From: Collybiopsis luxurians FD-317 M1
Lineage: Eukaryota; Basidiomycota; Agaricomycetes; Agaricales; Omphalotaceae
Direction of reading: 5' to 3'
Length of the DNA stretch: 64,000 nt
NCBI GenBank assembly: GCA_000827265.1
Contig: KN834864.1
Span: forward strand, 79,347 to 143,346
Shown here: one piece after another, positions 21,644 through 34,929 of the stretch
Numbering within the stretch: position 1 is the stretch's first letter
Layout of the letters: every line of letters begins with the position of its first letter
Notes under the pieces: model-generated
The model's input: only the letters and a program-made list of their open reading frames with translations
Told to the model about the DNA's origin: nothing
Databases searched by the model: none
Program-made: the position numbers and the translations under genes

Positions 21644-23609
21644 ATGAGCTCTACAAGCAGATTGCGAGTCGCCATTTGGTATGTTTTCGAGTCGTGGTTA
21701 TGAACGGAATCTGATGTACTCTCTCCAGTGGGGCAGGCATTGGAGGGCTTACCTTTGCCTTGGCGTTATCCCGTTACCCCGACATTGACATTGATATCTA
21801 TGAAAGCGCGCGTCAATTGACAGAGGTCGGTGCAGGAATTGGCATATTCCCCCGTAAGACCTTTATCCTGAGCACCCTTGTTCCTCCACTGAAGCTAAAA
21901 TTTCAGGTCCTTGGAAGATCATTAAGATGCTAGGGCTCGAAGCCGACCTTCTCAAAGTGACTGAAACGCAAGTCGCCGACGGACCAGGTTTGTGCTAACA
22001 TTTAGTCAACCTGTATTCAATATTCAGCGTGTTTCAGTTTCGAGCTTTCGGTACCGTAAGAGTGATCAACGCGAAGGCATGGAGTTCTTCACCTTAGTTA
22101 CCCAAGGTCAGTAGCACCAAAAGATTTTGTCATAATCTAGCTATCGTCGTAGTCATCAAGCTTACATACATCCTCTACCAGGCTCACTGGTGCTTTTCCA
22201 CCGAGCCGATTATCAACAGACTTTGCTGAACCACCTCCCGAGACGATGCCGGACCCATTGCAGCAAGCGTCTGCGGTCGTATACACAGCGACAATCTGGC
22301 CCTATTGAACTCTTTTTTGAAGATGGCACAACTGCATTTTGTGATGTACTTGTAGGTGCTGACGGTCTCAAAAGCTCCGTCCGAGCAAGTTTATTGAGTG
22401 AAAAAGCACGGTGGGCGCAAGCAGAGGGACGCTGGAAAGAAGCTTCGGAAATTCTTACCCATGTGGACCCAGTGTGGTGCGGGACAAATGCATACCGGGC
22501 CTTGATTCCAGTCGAAAAACTACGGGCTATTGCTCCTAATCACCGAGTATTGAGTACTCCAGGAGTGCAGGTACGTCTATTTCATCATGCAAGCTTCGAA
22601 ACTACTCACGGTTGTTCCTGCAGTACCTTGGAAAACACGGAGTAGGTTTTTTCTATTATCAGCATTTTAGTCAACTGACTGTCGACGTTTTCGGATTTTT
22701 AGTACATTATCGCTTACAGAATATCCGGGGGAAAGCTAGTCAATTTTGTGGCTTTTGTATCACGCCATCATTTGGAAAATACAAAATTCAATGGCCCATG
22801 GATGTCCACGGTCGACCCAAGCGCATTTGCCTCATTCTTTGCACATTGGGAACCAGACGTACAAGCTCTGATTGCCGTAAGAATTTTTTCATCTGCAATC
22901 ACCGTCATTGAACTCAATTTCCCTGCAGTGCACTGAGAAGCCAATGCAGTGGGCTATTCACACCGTACGACCAATGCAATCGTTTATTTCTGGGCGGGTA
23001 GCTTTATTAGGGGATGCAGTCAGTGTATTTAAGCTTGGCTTGCCGTTTCAGAATACTCATTCGCCGAAAGGCTCATTCAATGACTCCGCATCAAGGCTCG
23101 GGTCAGTTAATCTAAACTTTCCTTCTGCAGTCAGAAAGCTCATTTGACCGAAAGGCGCGGGACAAGCTATCGAGGTTTGTGCTTCATTAATACTTCACTG
23201 ATGCTCATGTTTCTTATCCCCGAATTCAAACAGGATGCTTACATTCTAGCCACAGTTTTGGGTCATTCGAACACCAATCGAAGCAATGTGCATCGTGCAC
23301 TGCGTATTTATGACTCAATCAGATGTCCTGCGGCATACAAGGTGATGGAAAAGTGTCGCATTAATGGGCGGTACTTTACCTTTGAGCTTGATGGTTTCGA
23401 CTTGGACCACTTGCCTCCCAAGCAACAATGGGATTATCTTCAACAGCTCGGACAAACTTGGGTGAGAAATTGGGAATGGGGTAAGTGTCTATCTATTATT
23501 ACTCCTCCAAAGACTATCCTGTATTCATTTTCGCTTACTTTCAGCTTGGACCACCTCTGTCGACGGCACAGTGCAGGAAGCCTTGCGGCAGTTGGAGAGC
23601 AGGATCTGA
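21644..23609 (+). CDS. FAD-dependent aromatic-ring monooxygenase (salicylate-hydroxylase-like)
   Basis: A flavoprotein monooxygenase that should use NAD(P)H and O2 to hydroxylate an aromatic or similar substrate. Exon 1 (21644-21678, MSSTSRLRVAIC) splices to the Rossmann motif GAGIGGL (exon 2 from 21729). Next come the FAD-ribose-binding acidic residue in DIYESARQ and the GADGLKSSVRASLL (DG) motif near 22350. The second FAD motif, GDAAHSMTPHQGSGAGQAIEDAY, becomes intact only when two introns (23019-23070 and 23102-23154) are removed. It ends with TSVDGTVQEALRQLESRI, stop 23607-23609. At least ten exons are implied, including ones of 18, 31 and 20 nt. The family's usual length of about 430 residues fits. 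The substrate cannot be told from sequence. There is no partner gene next door. Confidence 0.88.
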
Positions 23610-24712
23610 TGACCTAAGATCGGATACGAATCAAATGACTGAAGGTAATTGAAGCATCGTGTAGCTTCTTTGATGACTTCGAACGGATGATTATGAGGGC
23701 TTTTGGATATACTTAATGATACCCCCCCCCCTAGACATTGTATGTATAGCTGCAACACAAAGTTGTTTTGTGCGAAATAGTTCAGAATACCAATCTTGTA
23801 TCAAATCTTCATGTTCAGAATCCTGAATTGGATTATGTGGCAAGGATGTTGCTAGCTAAATCTGGTTTCGCGACCTGCCCAGCCTCAGGCGAGCTGTCTG
23901 GCCCTTGCTTCGACCTGACCCTAGTCTCTGTCACACTATCGGAGCTACGTCCACGCAGGTGTTATTGGTTCTCAACTCAGTTACAAAATTTTTCCCGACG
24001 GCCGGTGAATTGATCGAAGGGTTTTCTCTGCGTGGTATCACCTGCGTCTGCCCATTCATTGAACTCTCCCAAAAGCCTGGCTTACGGGTCTTGAGCGGGG
24101 TCCTCTAAGCTGTCCTTTCCCGAACTGCAAGATCAAATCGTAGTTCTCCAGGTAATCAGGAGGGTGTCATTCCGGTTCTCCTTCGGAGTATTTTTCAGAA
24201 GCCCTCGCCATTACGTTCAGTGGCTGCGCGCCCAATCCGCGACTCGACATTGCAACGAGTCCACATTAAACTCAAACGCTCCAGCACCCACATGCTACTA
24301 TGAAATCCAATTTTTTTACTCCTTTTCTAATATACTAAGTAATACTCTACTACGTACGTGATGTACGCGAATGGATGATGAATGAAGATGGAAAGGGCAA
24401 AATGGAATAAAATACTTAGGAAACAAAACCGTGCTCAAGAAGGAAAAGGAAAGAAAAGAAAGAACACTCACCCAAGTTTTACATGGAAAAAAAATGAGAA
24501 AAAAGCAAAACCTACGGCTACAAGATAGCGAACAAGTGCCAAACGAGATACGTATTACGAGTACATTTACGAAAAAGCAAATTTTCTTCCAATGCGATAA
24601 GCGACGAAAGCAAAAGAGCATTCGATCCGATTAATGAAAAGATTAAAGAAAAAAACCCATGATATATCATATGTTCCATTTCTTTCCAAGGGATACCCCC
24701 CTCCGCCCAAGT
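23610..24712. other. convergent intergenic region
   Basis: About 1.1 kb between the ends of the monooxygenase (plus) and Snt2-like (minus) genes. It should contain both 3' UTRs. No gene is supported. Confidence 0.4.
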
Positions 24713-27700
24713 TCAAACAACCCTAATGGTCTCACCGGCCGCTACCGCCGCCGCCGCCACTGGCGCGTCTCGACCCTCCATCAAGTCCACCTCTATCGTA
24801 GGCGATCTCGACTTTGACTCGCTGATGGACGAGGTACCGACAGCACCGTTCGTATTCCCAACTACCGCTGAAGCCGCCATCGCATTAACCGGAAACTGAG
24901 GCTTTGGTGGCGGCGGCGTAAAATGACATCGGTGACATAACCACCCCGCCTCAGCCTTATAAAACCTAGGCGTAAACTGCGTATGGCATTTCAAGCAATC
25001 CAGATTTTCGATGACAGGATCCGGGCCGGGAGAGTCGGGATGTACAGCGACGAGCTGGTCCAATCGTCGGGCTTTACGCAGTAGAGCGTGCGTCTGCGAG
25101 ACTTGAGGTACTTGCTTGTACGTTCGGCAGTAGACTTGGAGTGCAGTCTGTACAGGGTAGGAGCAGGAAGAAAACAGCACCATCGCAGGATCAGCGATAC
25201 ACAGCTAAACCGAGCATCCCGAGTTCACAACGTACCTCCCCTCCATCATCCGTTTCACAAATCTCGTAGATCTGCCGCCGACTTCGGCCATGCTCTTTAC
25301 ACGAAATGATAGCATTCATACTTCCGGTCTCGCCCTTGAACGTAGTCGTGATGTGATTGTCTCTCCGAGTGCCTTTGACCTAGAACATGAGAATGTCAAT
25401 CAAAGGCGTCAGATGAATACGCCCGACATCTAGCCCTGCTCACCGGTTGAATCTCGAACCCAAACGAATGTCCATGAGTCCACGCGCAGGATACGTGGTA
25501 CTCTCTCGAACAGTCATTACACCTGACAACCGCACCACCTTTCTGCTGGCAAAGCGTGCATACCTGGTAACGAGAGAACGATCGTCATCAACACTGCCCA
25601 ACGAGGAGACCGGACCTAAAATAAAAAATAAAAAAGAATACCCACCGGCATCCATCGCTTCTGCGGAACATTTGTGATACCTTCGACAGACCGCATCGTT
25701 GACGTGTCGGTAAAATTGATCTCCGGGATAAACGTCGCGCACAATACGTGCGCCCATCCATGGCTTTCCGTCACTTTGCACGCTCGGAGATACGACGATG
25801 ACGATGACGATGCGCCTTGAGAGCTTTGAATAATCCCCCGGGGTCGAGGACACAAAAGACAATCATGATACTATACAATCGCGGCACACAATCAGCATCA
25901 CACTCCGAACACAAATCTCCGAACGAAGAGGACTCACCACAGACGCTTCCTGCTCCATTTCATTCTCGCACAAATCGCACAGCCAGTCGTCCAGCTTGTC
26001 GGCGCTGAGTGTGACTCCAACTGAAGCTATACCCCCCCAAAAAAAGATAGCACAAAATAAGAAAAATTAATGAATACAGGGTCCGATATAAACGCCTCAA
26101 AAAAATACCAATACAATACATACCCGCATGTACCGAAAACCCACACTTTTTGCATTTGATCACCTTCCCGATGGGTCCGTCTTTTGAGCATGCGCAGCAG
26201 CGGATTTGAGGGACATTCGATGGAGGCGGTGGGGTGGATGGAACCGAAGACGCAGTCTGAACGGCGGTGGTTTTAGGTAGGGACCGAAAAATGACAGTAC
26301 ACGAAATTAAAAAAACAAAAAAAAAAAAAGAAACCCCAGTCATCAGTACAAGTTCAATCAAGATAGCCAAGAAAACAATACAAACCTTTGACCTTTTCGC
26401 AGAAGGCCCAGCAAGCGGTGTCCCCTCTCTCTTCTCTCCCCCATTAGTCGTACTACTCGGTCTCGTCTTCGTCCCCGGACCCACAGACCCTGAATCCTCC
26501 CTCGTCTGCCTCATATTGAGATCCGCATATTTACGATAATTGATTCCGCAACTGTCGCATAGGATATTCGACTGTAGACCTCTCGGCGCCTTCCACCACA
26601 CCCTGCTGTCTCGAGTCCGACAGGCTCCGCAGGCGGGCGCTTTGGAGGGGGGCACGATGATGGAAGATTCTTCGTCGGAAAGGCCGATGGTTTGGACGTT
26701 GTTGCTGTCGGGTTCGGAAGACGTGTATCGAGACAAGTCGAGCGCTGGCATATGCCCGTTCTTGCGGATTCGAGCGTTTTCTTCGCCGAGTTTCATACTT
26801 GAAGAAAAAAAGGACGTGATGAGAGGATCATGTCGGAATACGAGGGAACGAGAACATGACTTACTTTTTCCAATGTCCGTAGAATCGCACAACTTCGTAT
26901 ATGGACCGCACGACGACCTCGTCCCGGACAGCACGAAGTTCAGCTCCATGCGCCGCTATGGCATCTTCGAACGCGAAGATTTCATCTTTCGACCAATCCC
27001 TGTCGGTGTAGTGTCTAGTGGGCTGAGGCTTCCACTGCCAAGCATTTTCAGGAACGCCTCCAAAAATCCACACGAGAAAAAAGTACCGTACCTTCTCAAT
27101 CCTAGGCGCATTGATCGTCTTCCAAGTCACCGACGAAAGCGACTTTCCATTCAACGTGGCTTCGGAAAATTGTCTTATGACTTCGGTTAGAAAATCTACT
27201 GAATGCTGAGTCTTTTCGTGATTAGTGATATTGCGAAGACATTGTTCCACTATACAGGCACCATTAGACAGGCTGATGGCGTGATTCATATTCATTTGAG
27301 CGCTTACTTTCAGTCACTAGACGAACGAACACCACACATTGTCAGTTAGATTCTTTGGTATAAGGAGAAGGGACAACTGACTTTCCGCGGGAGTAAAATC
27401 GTTCATTGCTCCCAGTACTTCGACAGTCTTGTCGCTGCCTCTTTCTTCGTCTGCGGGTGCGGCAAAATCCTCGAATAAGCCTTCAATGACTACGGAATAT
27501 AAAACTAAGCATACCTAGACCCATATGTGAACTACCGACTTCCGGAAAAGTAGATAGCTGATACTTTGGTCCTATCCGAGTAGGATCGCGAGGGAAAATG
27601 AGATCTTCTGGATCTGATTATCCTACCGCGTCAAACGTTTTCCACTAGAGAAGCCAGGCAGAGAGCGCGTACGTAGGGTATCTTCAACATGGGTATATTG

Positions 27701-28938
27701 CCTTTAAGTACCGATAAAACATCAGATTTGTGTCACGGTAGGGTATAGCAGAAAAACTCACCCAAAATACCTAAAGGGCCACATCCTAAAATGTTTCACC
27801 GGGAAATTCTCCTCCTTTTCCGCCTGAGAACGATCCTTACGAGGACGACCGCGTCCTCGTGGGGCAGGAGCATTCGATTTGGGAGGTCTAATGACGTTAT
27901 TGTTGGATACTTCGTGGCGCACTACATCTCGCGAACCAACTTCCTCTTCGTGTCGCCGTGAGCAGGGCGCGCAGGTCCAGCCGTAACCGCGAGACGGTTT
28001 AGCTTGGAGAGGGGGTTGAACGCAGCGCATGTGAAAGTACTTCTTGCATCGATCGCACTGAACGGATTCAAGACTGGGAGCGGAAAAAAATCGAATTGGA
28101 GAGGATGTGAGGGACAGAGAGAATGACGGAGCGGTACCTTGGACACCAGTCTGTGCACGTATCGCATGAACGCAGAGCGTCCGTAAGGTCCGGAACTACC
28201 TCCTTCTCCGCTGCGACGTATTCATAACGTTCAGTAAGCGTTTCTCGCACATTCTCAGGTACTGCGAATCATCATATAATCAGTCCGAATCCTTCAAAGC
28301 CCCCACTCGAATTATCCTTGGGGAATATGGAGTCAAAAGTATGCGACACTCACTATTTTTCACATCCGTCGCCTGAATAATCTCAAACTCCTTCTTAAGA
28401 TACGGGTCAAACAGCCGCATAAAGTAAAACCTATCAGGCCTCTTCTTCCACCCAGACAAGTCGCTAATTTTATCCCGATGAACGACAAAGCACTTGTCTC
28501 TGACTTGATTAATATCGCATACTTCCGAGTAAATCGCAGCGAGAAGAAGCCGAGAATCACCGCCTGGACGGTCAGAGACGTCTCTGGGGCGATAATACCA
28601 CGCGAGGCGAACGCGAGTATAGGGAAGGGAATCGAATTCGGAATGGGAAAATGAACCTTCGGGCTTGAGAAATTCCATAATACGACCGATGGAATATGGT
28701 GTTCCGTCCCGGGCTGACCAGCTGGGTGAGACGTAGACGTGGTCTAAATTCGGAAAAGAATCAATTTTTTTAGTCATAACATGGGTGACAAGCCCGGTGA
28801 ACTTGGGGGGGAGGAAATTGAAAACGAAATAATAAAATGATAATTACCATTTTCTTTAATCTCTACACCACTCTTCAGACGAACTGAGCGTTTGAGATGA
28901 TTTATTCCCGGCAAAATTTCAGCAGTGTCCGTCGCCAT
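24713..28938 (-). CDS. snt2: Snt2-like chromatin regulator (BAH, PHD, SANT, GATA finger, PHD/ePHD)
   Basis: Domains in order from the N-terminus. A BAH domain (about 28750-28370: DHVYVSPSWSARDG, RVRLAWYYRPRDV, CFVVHRDKI). A PHD finger (28180-27940) with pairs CDTC, CDRC, HMRC and CAPC. The linker FRMWPFRYFG, then YTHVEDTLHPEDLIFPRDP. A SANT domain (27030-26870: DWSKDEIFAFEDAIAAHGAE, then VVRFYGHWKK). A GATA-type finger CGAC-x20-CDSC (26640-26560). A second PHD plus extended PHD (26220-25270: CCACSKDG, CLLCPR, RACKVTESHGWAHVLCATFI, CTLCQQKGG, EYHVSCAWTHGH). The C-terminal pair CLKC/CHRC is at 25010-24930; stop 24713-24715. The start is ATG 28938 (MATDTAEILPG); an upstream in-frame GTG is not used. 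Known family members act with Rpd3-type deacetylases or Lid2-type complexes and read histone tails. All joints I checked splice in frame. Nuclear function is inferred. Confidence 0.85.
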
Positions 28939-30270
28939 GTCTGTTTTGATTTCCACCTAGAACGTGACGAGTAATAATAAAGGGAAAAAGATGGGGGGAA
29001 TGAGCCAAGAAATAAGCCGGGAGAACCCTTGGAACCGATATTATTCGAGCCAGATTATTCGTTGGAAGAAGGAATTTTCAAAGAGGTCGAAGAGGTTAGA
29101 GGTGAAGGTGGATGTCAAGACGAAAGAGGAAATTAAATTGATCTCAAATGGCCGTGCCGGCAATGACCTGTGGCGTTGATTCTCTCGTTTGATAACGCTT
29201 ATCTTATCAACATGGGCGCGCCAGCCACAGCCAGCCTTGGAACCCTTAAATCGCAGTGCTTAAGGCAGTAAATAAGTCATACGGCCCACATCAGTCCTTC
29301 AGCTACTCGTATGAAGCTTACCAAACTTTTTATTTGCAGATTGCCGGTAAGTTTCTCAAGCTTGTCAATTGGGCTCTTAAAACAGCCTTGTACCAAATAT
29401 AAAATGGGAATGTTTCAATGTACCAGCGCCCAGACAAGCAATACCTTTAAATCCCGGATCTTTTTACGAGTCTCACCTCAGTCTCCTGGTGCCATCTATT
29501 GGACTCTTCAAACCCGCTTGCCAATGCCTCCAATATACGACCTAGCAATCCAGCCCGTATTTTCGGTCGGTCCCACGAGCTATATTATACCGATAGCCAA
29601 GGACTCAGCAAGAACCATTATCAAAGCCGAACTTCCATTCATCTGAAGCTCGCAAATCCTATCTCTCCGCATGCAGATGGACAGACATCATGGACTATCA
29701 TGACCTCGGGACCGTTGTTAAACTTATTTATGTACTAGAGTAATGACCGCAGTACCTACACCGTATTCCTATTAATGAAGAGGGGGTGCAATCATCGAAT
29801 CCTGCAGTGCGATGGAACGCGGAAAAGGAAGATCACTCTCTAGATACGGTTACGGTTATCTGATTGATTCTATCACATACATCACGATCTCAGGAGAAGA
29901 CCGGACGTCCCCTCGCAGCCTGAAAGAATGCAGATTTAGAATTTGAAAGAAAACTACCGATGGGTTGGTAATCTACGAAGGAGATATAAGGGTATTTTAC
30001 TAGAAGGAGGACGAGAAAGAGGAGGGCACCGGATGCGCCTAGTGAAAAAAACTCCTCAATCTTCAAACATTGACCGAGACCGGAACCCGATGATGGCAAG
30101 TACAACTCACAGATAGATGATACACCAACAATAGGAACTGAAATATATCAAAGATCGAACAGATACGTCGGCCCCGTTCGAGGTCAACAGCAAAAAGCTC
30201 TACTCATCGTGACTCTGTATTACACATACAAGATCCTTCCAGCTTCGTTCTACAAAACACAAAAGCATCT
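28939..30270. other. upstream flank of the Snt2-like gene, no gene supported
   Basis: About 1.3 kb. The first 250 nt should hold the Snt2-like promoter. Short frames at 29311-29740 look weakly coding-like in two frames but have no family or intron support. Confidence 0.35.
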
Positions 30271-30274
30271 CCTC

Positions 30275-30510
30275 GTCCTCCTATCTCTACATCATACCCC
30301 CATCGTCATAGACACTTAACTTCATCCCGCTTCCTTTAGCATCTATCATCCAACACCAATCGGAATCCCCGCAAATTTTGGACGAGACGAGATCAAACAA
30401 ATTATGATCACTATATACATCTCTCGTTCTCTGAAAAATCTGCGGGATCATCTTGACTTCCATAGGCGGCCAAAGTGAAGGGCGCGGCCCCGCCAATAGT
30501 ACACATTATA
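30275..30510 (+). repeat. dispersed repeat block, copy a
   Basis: Clearly similar to 36320-36565. Shared landmarks are ACATCTCTCGTT, GACTTCCAT, GGCGGCCAAAG and AATCCCCGCAAA in the same order. No coding potential is seen. Confidence 0.7.
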
Positions 30511-31109
30511 ACGCCCTAAGAATCGTAAGTTCTACGAAATTCAAAAAATTGTGTCCGTTCGGTGAATCTGACCTGACCTCCGGTAATCATACTCCTTAGT
30601 CTGATTGATTCGTATAGAAAGCAGAGCAATCCAGGAACGACTTCAGACAAGAACGCTTTGAGCTCGTTCCACAGGACTCCAAAAAGGCATGGAATGGGGG
30701 CAGGAAGGGTGGATCCATACGCAAGAAAGCCATACCCTGATACGTAACTCCGGCGAGTGGAGTACCCCGAAACAAAACAGCTGGCAGGCTGTCCTCCGTC
30801 GTAAGCACCGCTATATCCATCGTTACACAGTCTCGAGCCCACAGGCTTACTGAGAGGAACTTGGAAGTCATAACGATTTCGAAACATTAAATTGCAACGG
30901 TTACTCAGTACTCAGCTATGAGCAATTGCAAACGCACAATATTCGGGTGGGCGGGGGTACCGTATGAACGATAGGTTTTCGGCCTAAATTCAGCGGGATG
31001 TCACTGCCCGAGCAAACATCTAAACGGCTCAGAGATGACAAGAATACACAATCCATATTTGAACAGAAACGAGGAGAAGTCCATGTACAGCTAGATCACT
31101 AAATGCGCC
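30511..31109. other. unassigned, possible minus-strand frames
   Basis: Overlapping minus-strand open frames (30516-30887 and 30596-30871) have no recognised family. Nothing further can be supported. Confidence 0.3.
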
Positions 31110-33420
31110 CAACCTATATCCCGCCTATACAGTATACCAGCCGGTCATTGATCATTGATACCAGCCCGCCACTGCACCGTCGTGCCGGATATGGCTTAGG
31201 TGATGCACTCTGTTAGATGTGTCGAGATGTGTTCCCCCAAACTCGCCATTCAACAATAAAACTAGTGTTGGATCAGAATAACCACGCTTACGATGGAGCT
31301 TGTGGCTTTGGGGCTGCTTTCTTATATATCCTGTCAGGTATCACCTGGGAAAGTTTTGAAAGATCAAATCATACTATGTAGCTGAACTTTCTTTGACAAA
31401 TGGGTACGGGCGGTGCCGAGGAGCGTTCGAGTATAAAGTCTTGCCTGTTGATTTTACGAAAGGCCAAGTTCCCGGATCGTACATCCAGCATGGCAGCCGT
31501 ATCTAACGAGCAAACGCGTCAATGTATGTTCGATGTAAGTACTACATACCGAACCCTCAGTCTTCCGAGTCTTGATCTAAATCGGAATCACTCCCCGCAG
31601 ATGCTCAAAGCATGCGACAGATTAGATGCAGACGGCGTTGCCAGCTACTTTTCTCAAGATGCTTACTTCTCCTTCGGCGAACTACCGGTACTAGATGGCA
31701 AGTCGAAGATAGCGGAAAGTATGAGAGTTATGTTTTCCAACTATTCAAAGGTGAATCATAGGTGAATACGAAATCTCACTCTTTCATTGTCTTGCCTTGA
31801 CGAAAGCTTCAATCTTATCTAGCATTCACGAAGGTATGCAAAGTTCACCAACTTGCAATTCAGACAGACACTTACGACCAGACAGTTATATCCGCTCCAG
31901 ATCATGTTGTCGCTCTGGCCACCGTCTATTATACCATGAAGAATGGCGTAGATATTGCAGTGAAGGCTTGTTTGGTAACACAGAGCCGGCAGCGTCAAGT
32001 AGAGATTCCGTAGTTCCCTACTTTAAATGCCTTCTTACATGACTTCTCCGGCAGGATAACAGCTGCGAATTGACAAGAGTCGAACTCTTCGGGGATTTCA
32101 GCTCTTTGTTGCAGGCCATCAGTAGCTTAAACAGCGGAAATCGTTAGGAACTTCCGAGTTGAAAGGTTTGATTAGTGACTTCGTGTATCCAATTGCCTTG
32201 TATATCATAGACTGCAATACGACTTTTTGATTGTTTGGAATTTATCCCGTGGCACAAAAGATGCTCATCCCCCAATGCTGGCTTCTTGGAACCAGAACAG
32301 ACCGGAAATACAAACCATTGAATGTCCAGGTGTGGCGAGTATCCGCGTATTATACAAAACTAAACGTCCTTGGTGGAGTGGCTAAGGCCCCTCAAAAAGA
32401 CGGGAGTATTCCTTCCAAGGCCTTCAAACGGGCCTCGAAGGGAATGGTGTATCACTTTTGTAAGTGTCTTTGTATTCTATGATAGGAAGTACGAAGACTT
32501 ACTTTTTTCGTTCCATTTCTTCCTACCTGTCCAGTTGCTCGCTGACCTGAAGCGCATGAGAACTTAATTAAGTTCCCAGGTAACTGGGTTTGAGGAATGG
32601 AAGATGGGCAGTTTAATAGCGACTCCTGCCCTCACTATGCTCAGACGAAACGCATCCCCATATTTCCCCGAGCATAGTACCTGACCTATCAGCTGCGCAG
32701 CTACCACCCCAAGCGAATTCAAGTATCTCAATCGGGTTGGCCGACTTTCTTTTGTGAGGTCCGCTTGGCAGTATACGGGAGCAATCCCGTGCTAGTCTGT
32801 TGAAGTCCATGGCTCAGAGCAAGTTGTTACACGAGCGAGTGCCTTGATCCCGCATTGGGACCCGCACGAGCCACTCACTGTGGCTATATTGAACATAGGA
32901 TCAAATTGCATGTGAGACCCACATTTATGATTAAAGCTATTCGACAGATAGCTTGGGCACTAAATTTAGCGCGCAATGTACGGTCGTAACCGCAAATGAT
33001 CACGTAGTTTATGGACACCGACTTAAGATAATATTCATAGCATCGAGAATAATCAAACCGCTCAGTTGAAGCTGCGCCGAAAGAGTAGGGATTTAGGAGA
33101 CTACCGTGTAAAATTATCGAAAGTGAGCACGACAATTGCGCGAACAATGTCAACCTCCTATATCTCTTTGAACCGTAGATACTAGTATTAAGTATTCACA
33201 ATCATGGAGCCGTTCAAGCCAATTATGTACGTGACGTTCCGGCTTAAAGTTGACGATGTGATCTGAGTGCCCGAAAAAGGAGAATTTGATGAATGATAGA
33301 GATGGCTTTGCAATCCTCAAGGGCTTCAAGCTTTTCTAGTTAGGTTGAATCATGGCAGAGTGTACTTCAGCTATGCGTGAATGATCATGTACTCTGATCA
33401 TGTACTCTTATTGTCTTGAA
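31110..33420 (+). repeat. direct segmental duplication carrying a SnoaL-like gene, unit 1
   Basis: Similar over most of its length to 34930-37785: the upstream block (CAACCTATAT, CCGCCTAT, CAGTATACCAG), the gene, a 3' block with TCAGCTGCGCAGCTACCACC, and a terminal block with GAATGATAGAGATGGCTTTG. The second unit is longer because of an insertion. Confidence 0.85.
31490..32146 (+). CDS. SnoaL/NTF2-like small protein, copy 1
   Basis: Five short exons: 31490-31534, 31601-31761, 31823-31833, about 31891-31999 and about 32058-32146. The product is about 135 residues with the alpha+beta cone pattern of the family: CDRLDADGVASYFSQDAYFS at the N-terminus, ISAPDHVVALATVYYTMKNG in the middle and VELFGDFSSLL near the end. 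Family members include polyketide cyclases, hydratases and ester-forming enzymes as well as non-catalytic forms, so activity cannot be assigned. The tiny third exon (CATTCACGAAG) is needed to keep the frame. The paralogue at 35344 has the same structure. A monocistronic promoter is expected in the duplicated upstream block. Confidence 0.7.
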
Positions 33421-33476
33421 GGCGTCTAGCAGAACGGTTTGGGCACCCGTTCATCTCAAATCACAAGTCTTGTATC

Positions 33477-34386
33477 ATGGCTGGAAGACCACCCAAATCC
33501 TCTTCTGTAAAGCTTGCTGCACTCAAAAAGTGTTGGAGCCTTCACCAACAGTCCCAGATTGCTCCCGGTCCAAGAAAGCATCTACCATCTCTCAGCTCCA
33601 GCTCAAAGTCACGGAGCTCTCTTCAGTTTTGGCAGACAAAGACATTCTAGTACTCCAGCTATGGGCCGAAGCCGCTCACTCACATGCTGCTAAAACCAAG
33701 CTCGAGGCTCATATTTCAAAACTAGAATCCAAACTCTTCGATCTTTCACATCAGAAGGAACACGTCTTATTCTCTATACAGTCCTTGCAGCTCCAGCTCG
33801 ACGTAAGTATTGCATCCGAGAGGAGAATGAAGTATGCGCTGTCAAAGGAAGCAACACTGGGCTTGGAAGCTTCTAAACGAGTTCAAAATCACACATTGAC
33901 ACACTACAGTCTCAGCTATCCACTTCCGATGCCAAAATCACATCTCTTTTCCTTAAAATTGACTCCCTGACTGCCGAAAATTCATCTTTATAAATGCAGC
34001 TTCTCAACACAGCATTAGAACTTGAATGTTCGACCTCCACTGCTCAGGATCTTTGTACTTCCACTCAATAACTTTGCTCTCAGATCTATGCTCTTAACAA
34101 GGAAGTTTCTCGAGCCCAAACATCTCTCGAAAGCACTCGGCAATCACTAGATTCCGTCGTAAACTGGAGAGGAATGGACAGCGGAACCTATAGCTGGGCC
34201 TACAGGAAACAATATTCTGAGCTAAAGGCAGCCGGATGTCGTAATAACTTTGAACACACTCTTATTGCTTTTTGTACTGCTTTTGGCATCAACATACCTC
34301 GCATCATGAGCGATCGCACTGGTGGTCAAGCAAGAAAGGAACTTGGAGTGCTCGGAATAATCCAGCTAGGACATGAAATATCATAA
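33477..34386 (+). pseudogene. coiled-coil protein remnant, probably transposon-derived
   Basis: It starts MAGRPPKSSSVKLAALKKCW, followed in shifted frames by a heptad-like coiled coil (QLQLKVTELSSVLADKDILV...) and a tail WRGMDSGTYSWAYRKQYSEL, then AAGCRNNFEHTLIAF and LGIIQLGHEIS. The basic GRPPK start, long coiled coil and this tail resemble the N-terminal half of proteins in agaric mobile elements. The frame changes several times. It lies exactly between the two SnoaL-bearing repeat units. The transposon origin is inference from memory of similar proteins. Confidence 0.4.
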
Positions 34387-34929
34387 ATTGATAGTTTGTT
34401 TCATTCAACATTATGCAAATAATACTTTAGCCTTAGAAAAAATTATTTGGGTTGTAGTTTTTGGCAATTTTTTAAAACACCTTATACAGCAACTATTTCT
34501 CACCCAATAAATTCATAACTATACCAAAAAATACAATTATCCTAGAGATAACCTTCACAACTGGGATCTAGTTGATATCTGTTCTCACTCTCAAGATATT
34601 CTCAGAAACAGCAGGCATGTCACTTTCTGTGTGCCCAAGTATCTGAACAGAAGTACATGTTATTGTGGGTTAGGGTGCGCAGTGGTGCCTCTGAGCTGTT
34701 AGGCTCAGAATGATTATGGTAAAATAAGTAATTGTCTATTGTTGTCGGCCTTCAAAGTAGGACTTTTATACTCTACAGCAGGTATTTTAGAAGTATCTAC
34801 AAGGTAAGTGGCAGTTCTACAACATTCATGTATCACTAATACTGCAGTAATTATCTGAGTAATCTATGAATAAATATTATTAAGCTTCATACCGGAGATG
34901 CTAGTTCCGGTCAAAGCATCGGATCACAA
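34387..34929. other. AT-rich spacer
   Basis: AT-rich sequence with short T and A runs between the coiled-coil remnant and the second SnoaL unit. It could be the non-coding tail of a mobile element. No gene seen. Confidence 0.35.

Noticed and set aside
24316..24634. Lys-rich and Phe-rich open frames on opposite strands
   Set aside because: A-rich 3' flank of the Snt2-like gene; compositional.
28939..28956. Six-codon N-terminal extension of the Snt2-like protein
   Set aside because: It starts with GTG on the minus strand; the first ATG is at 28938.
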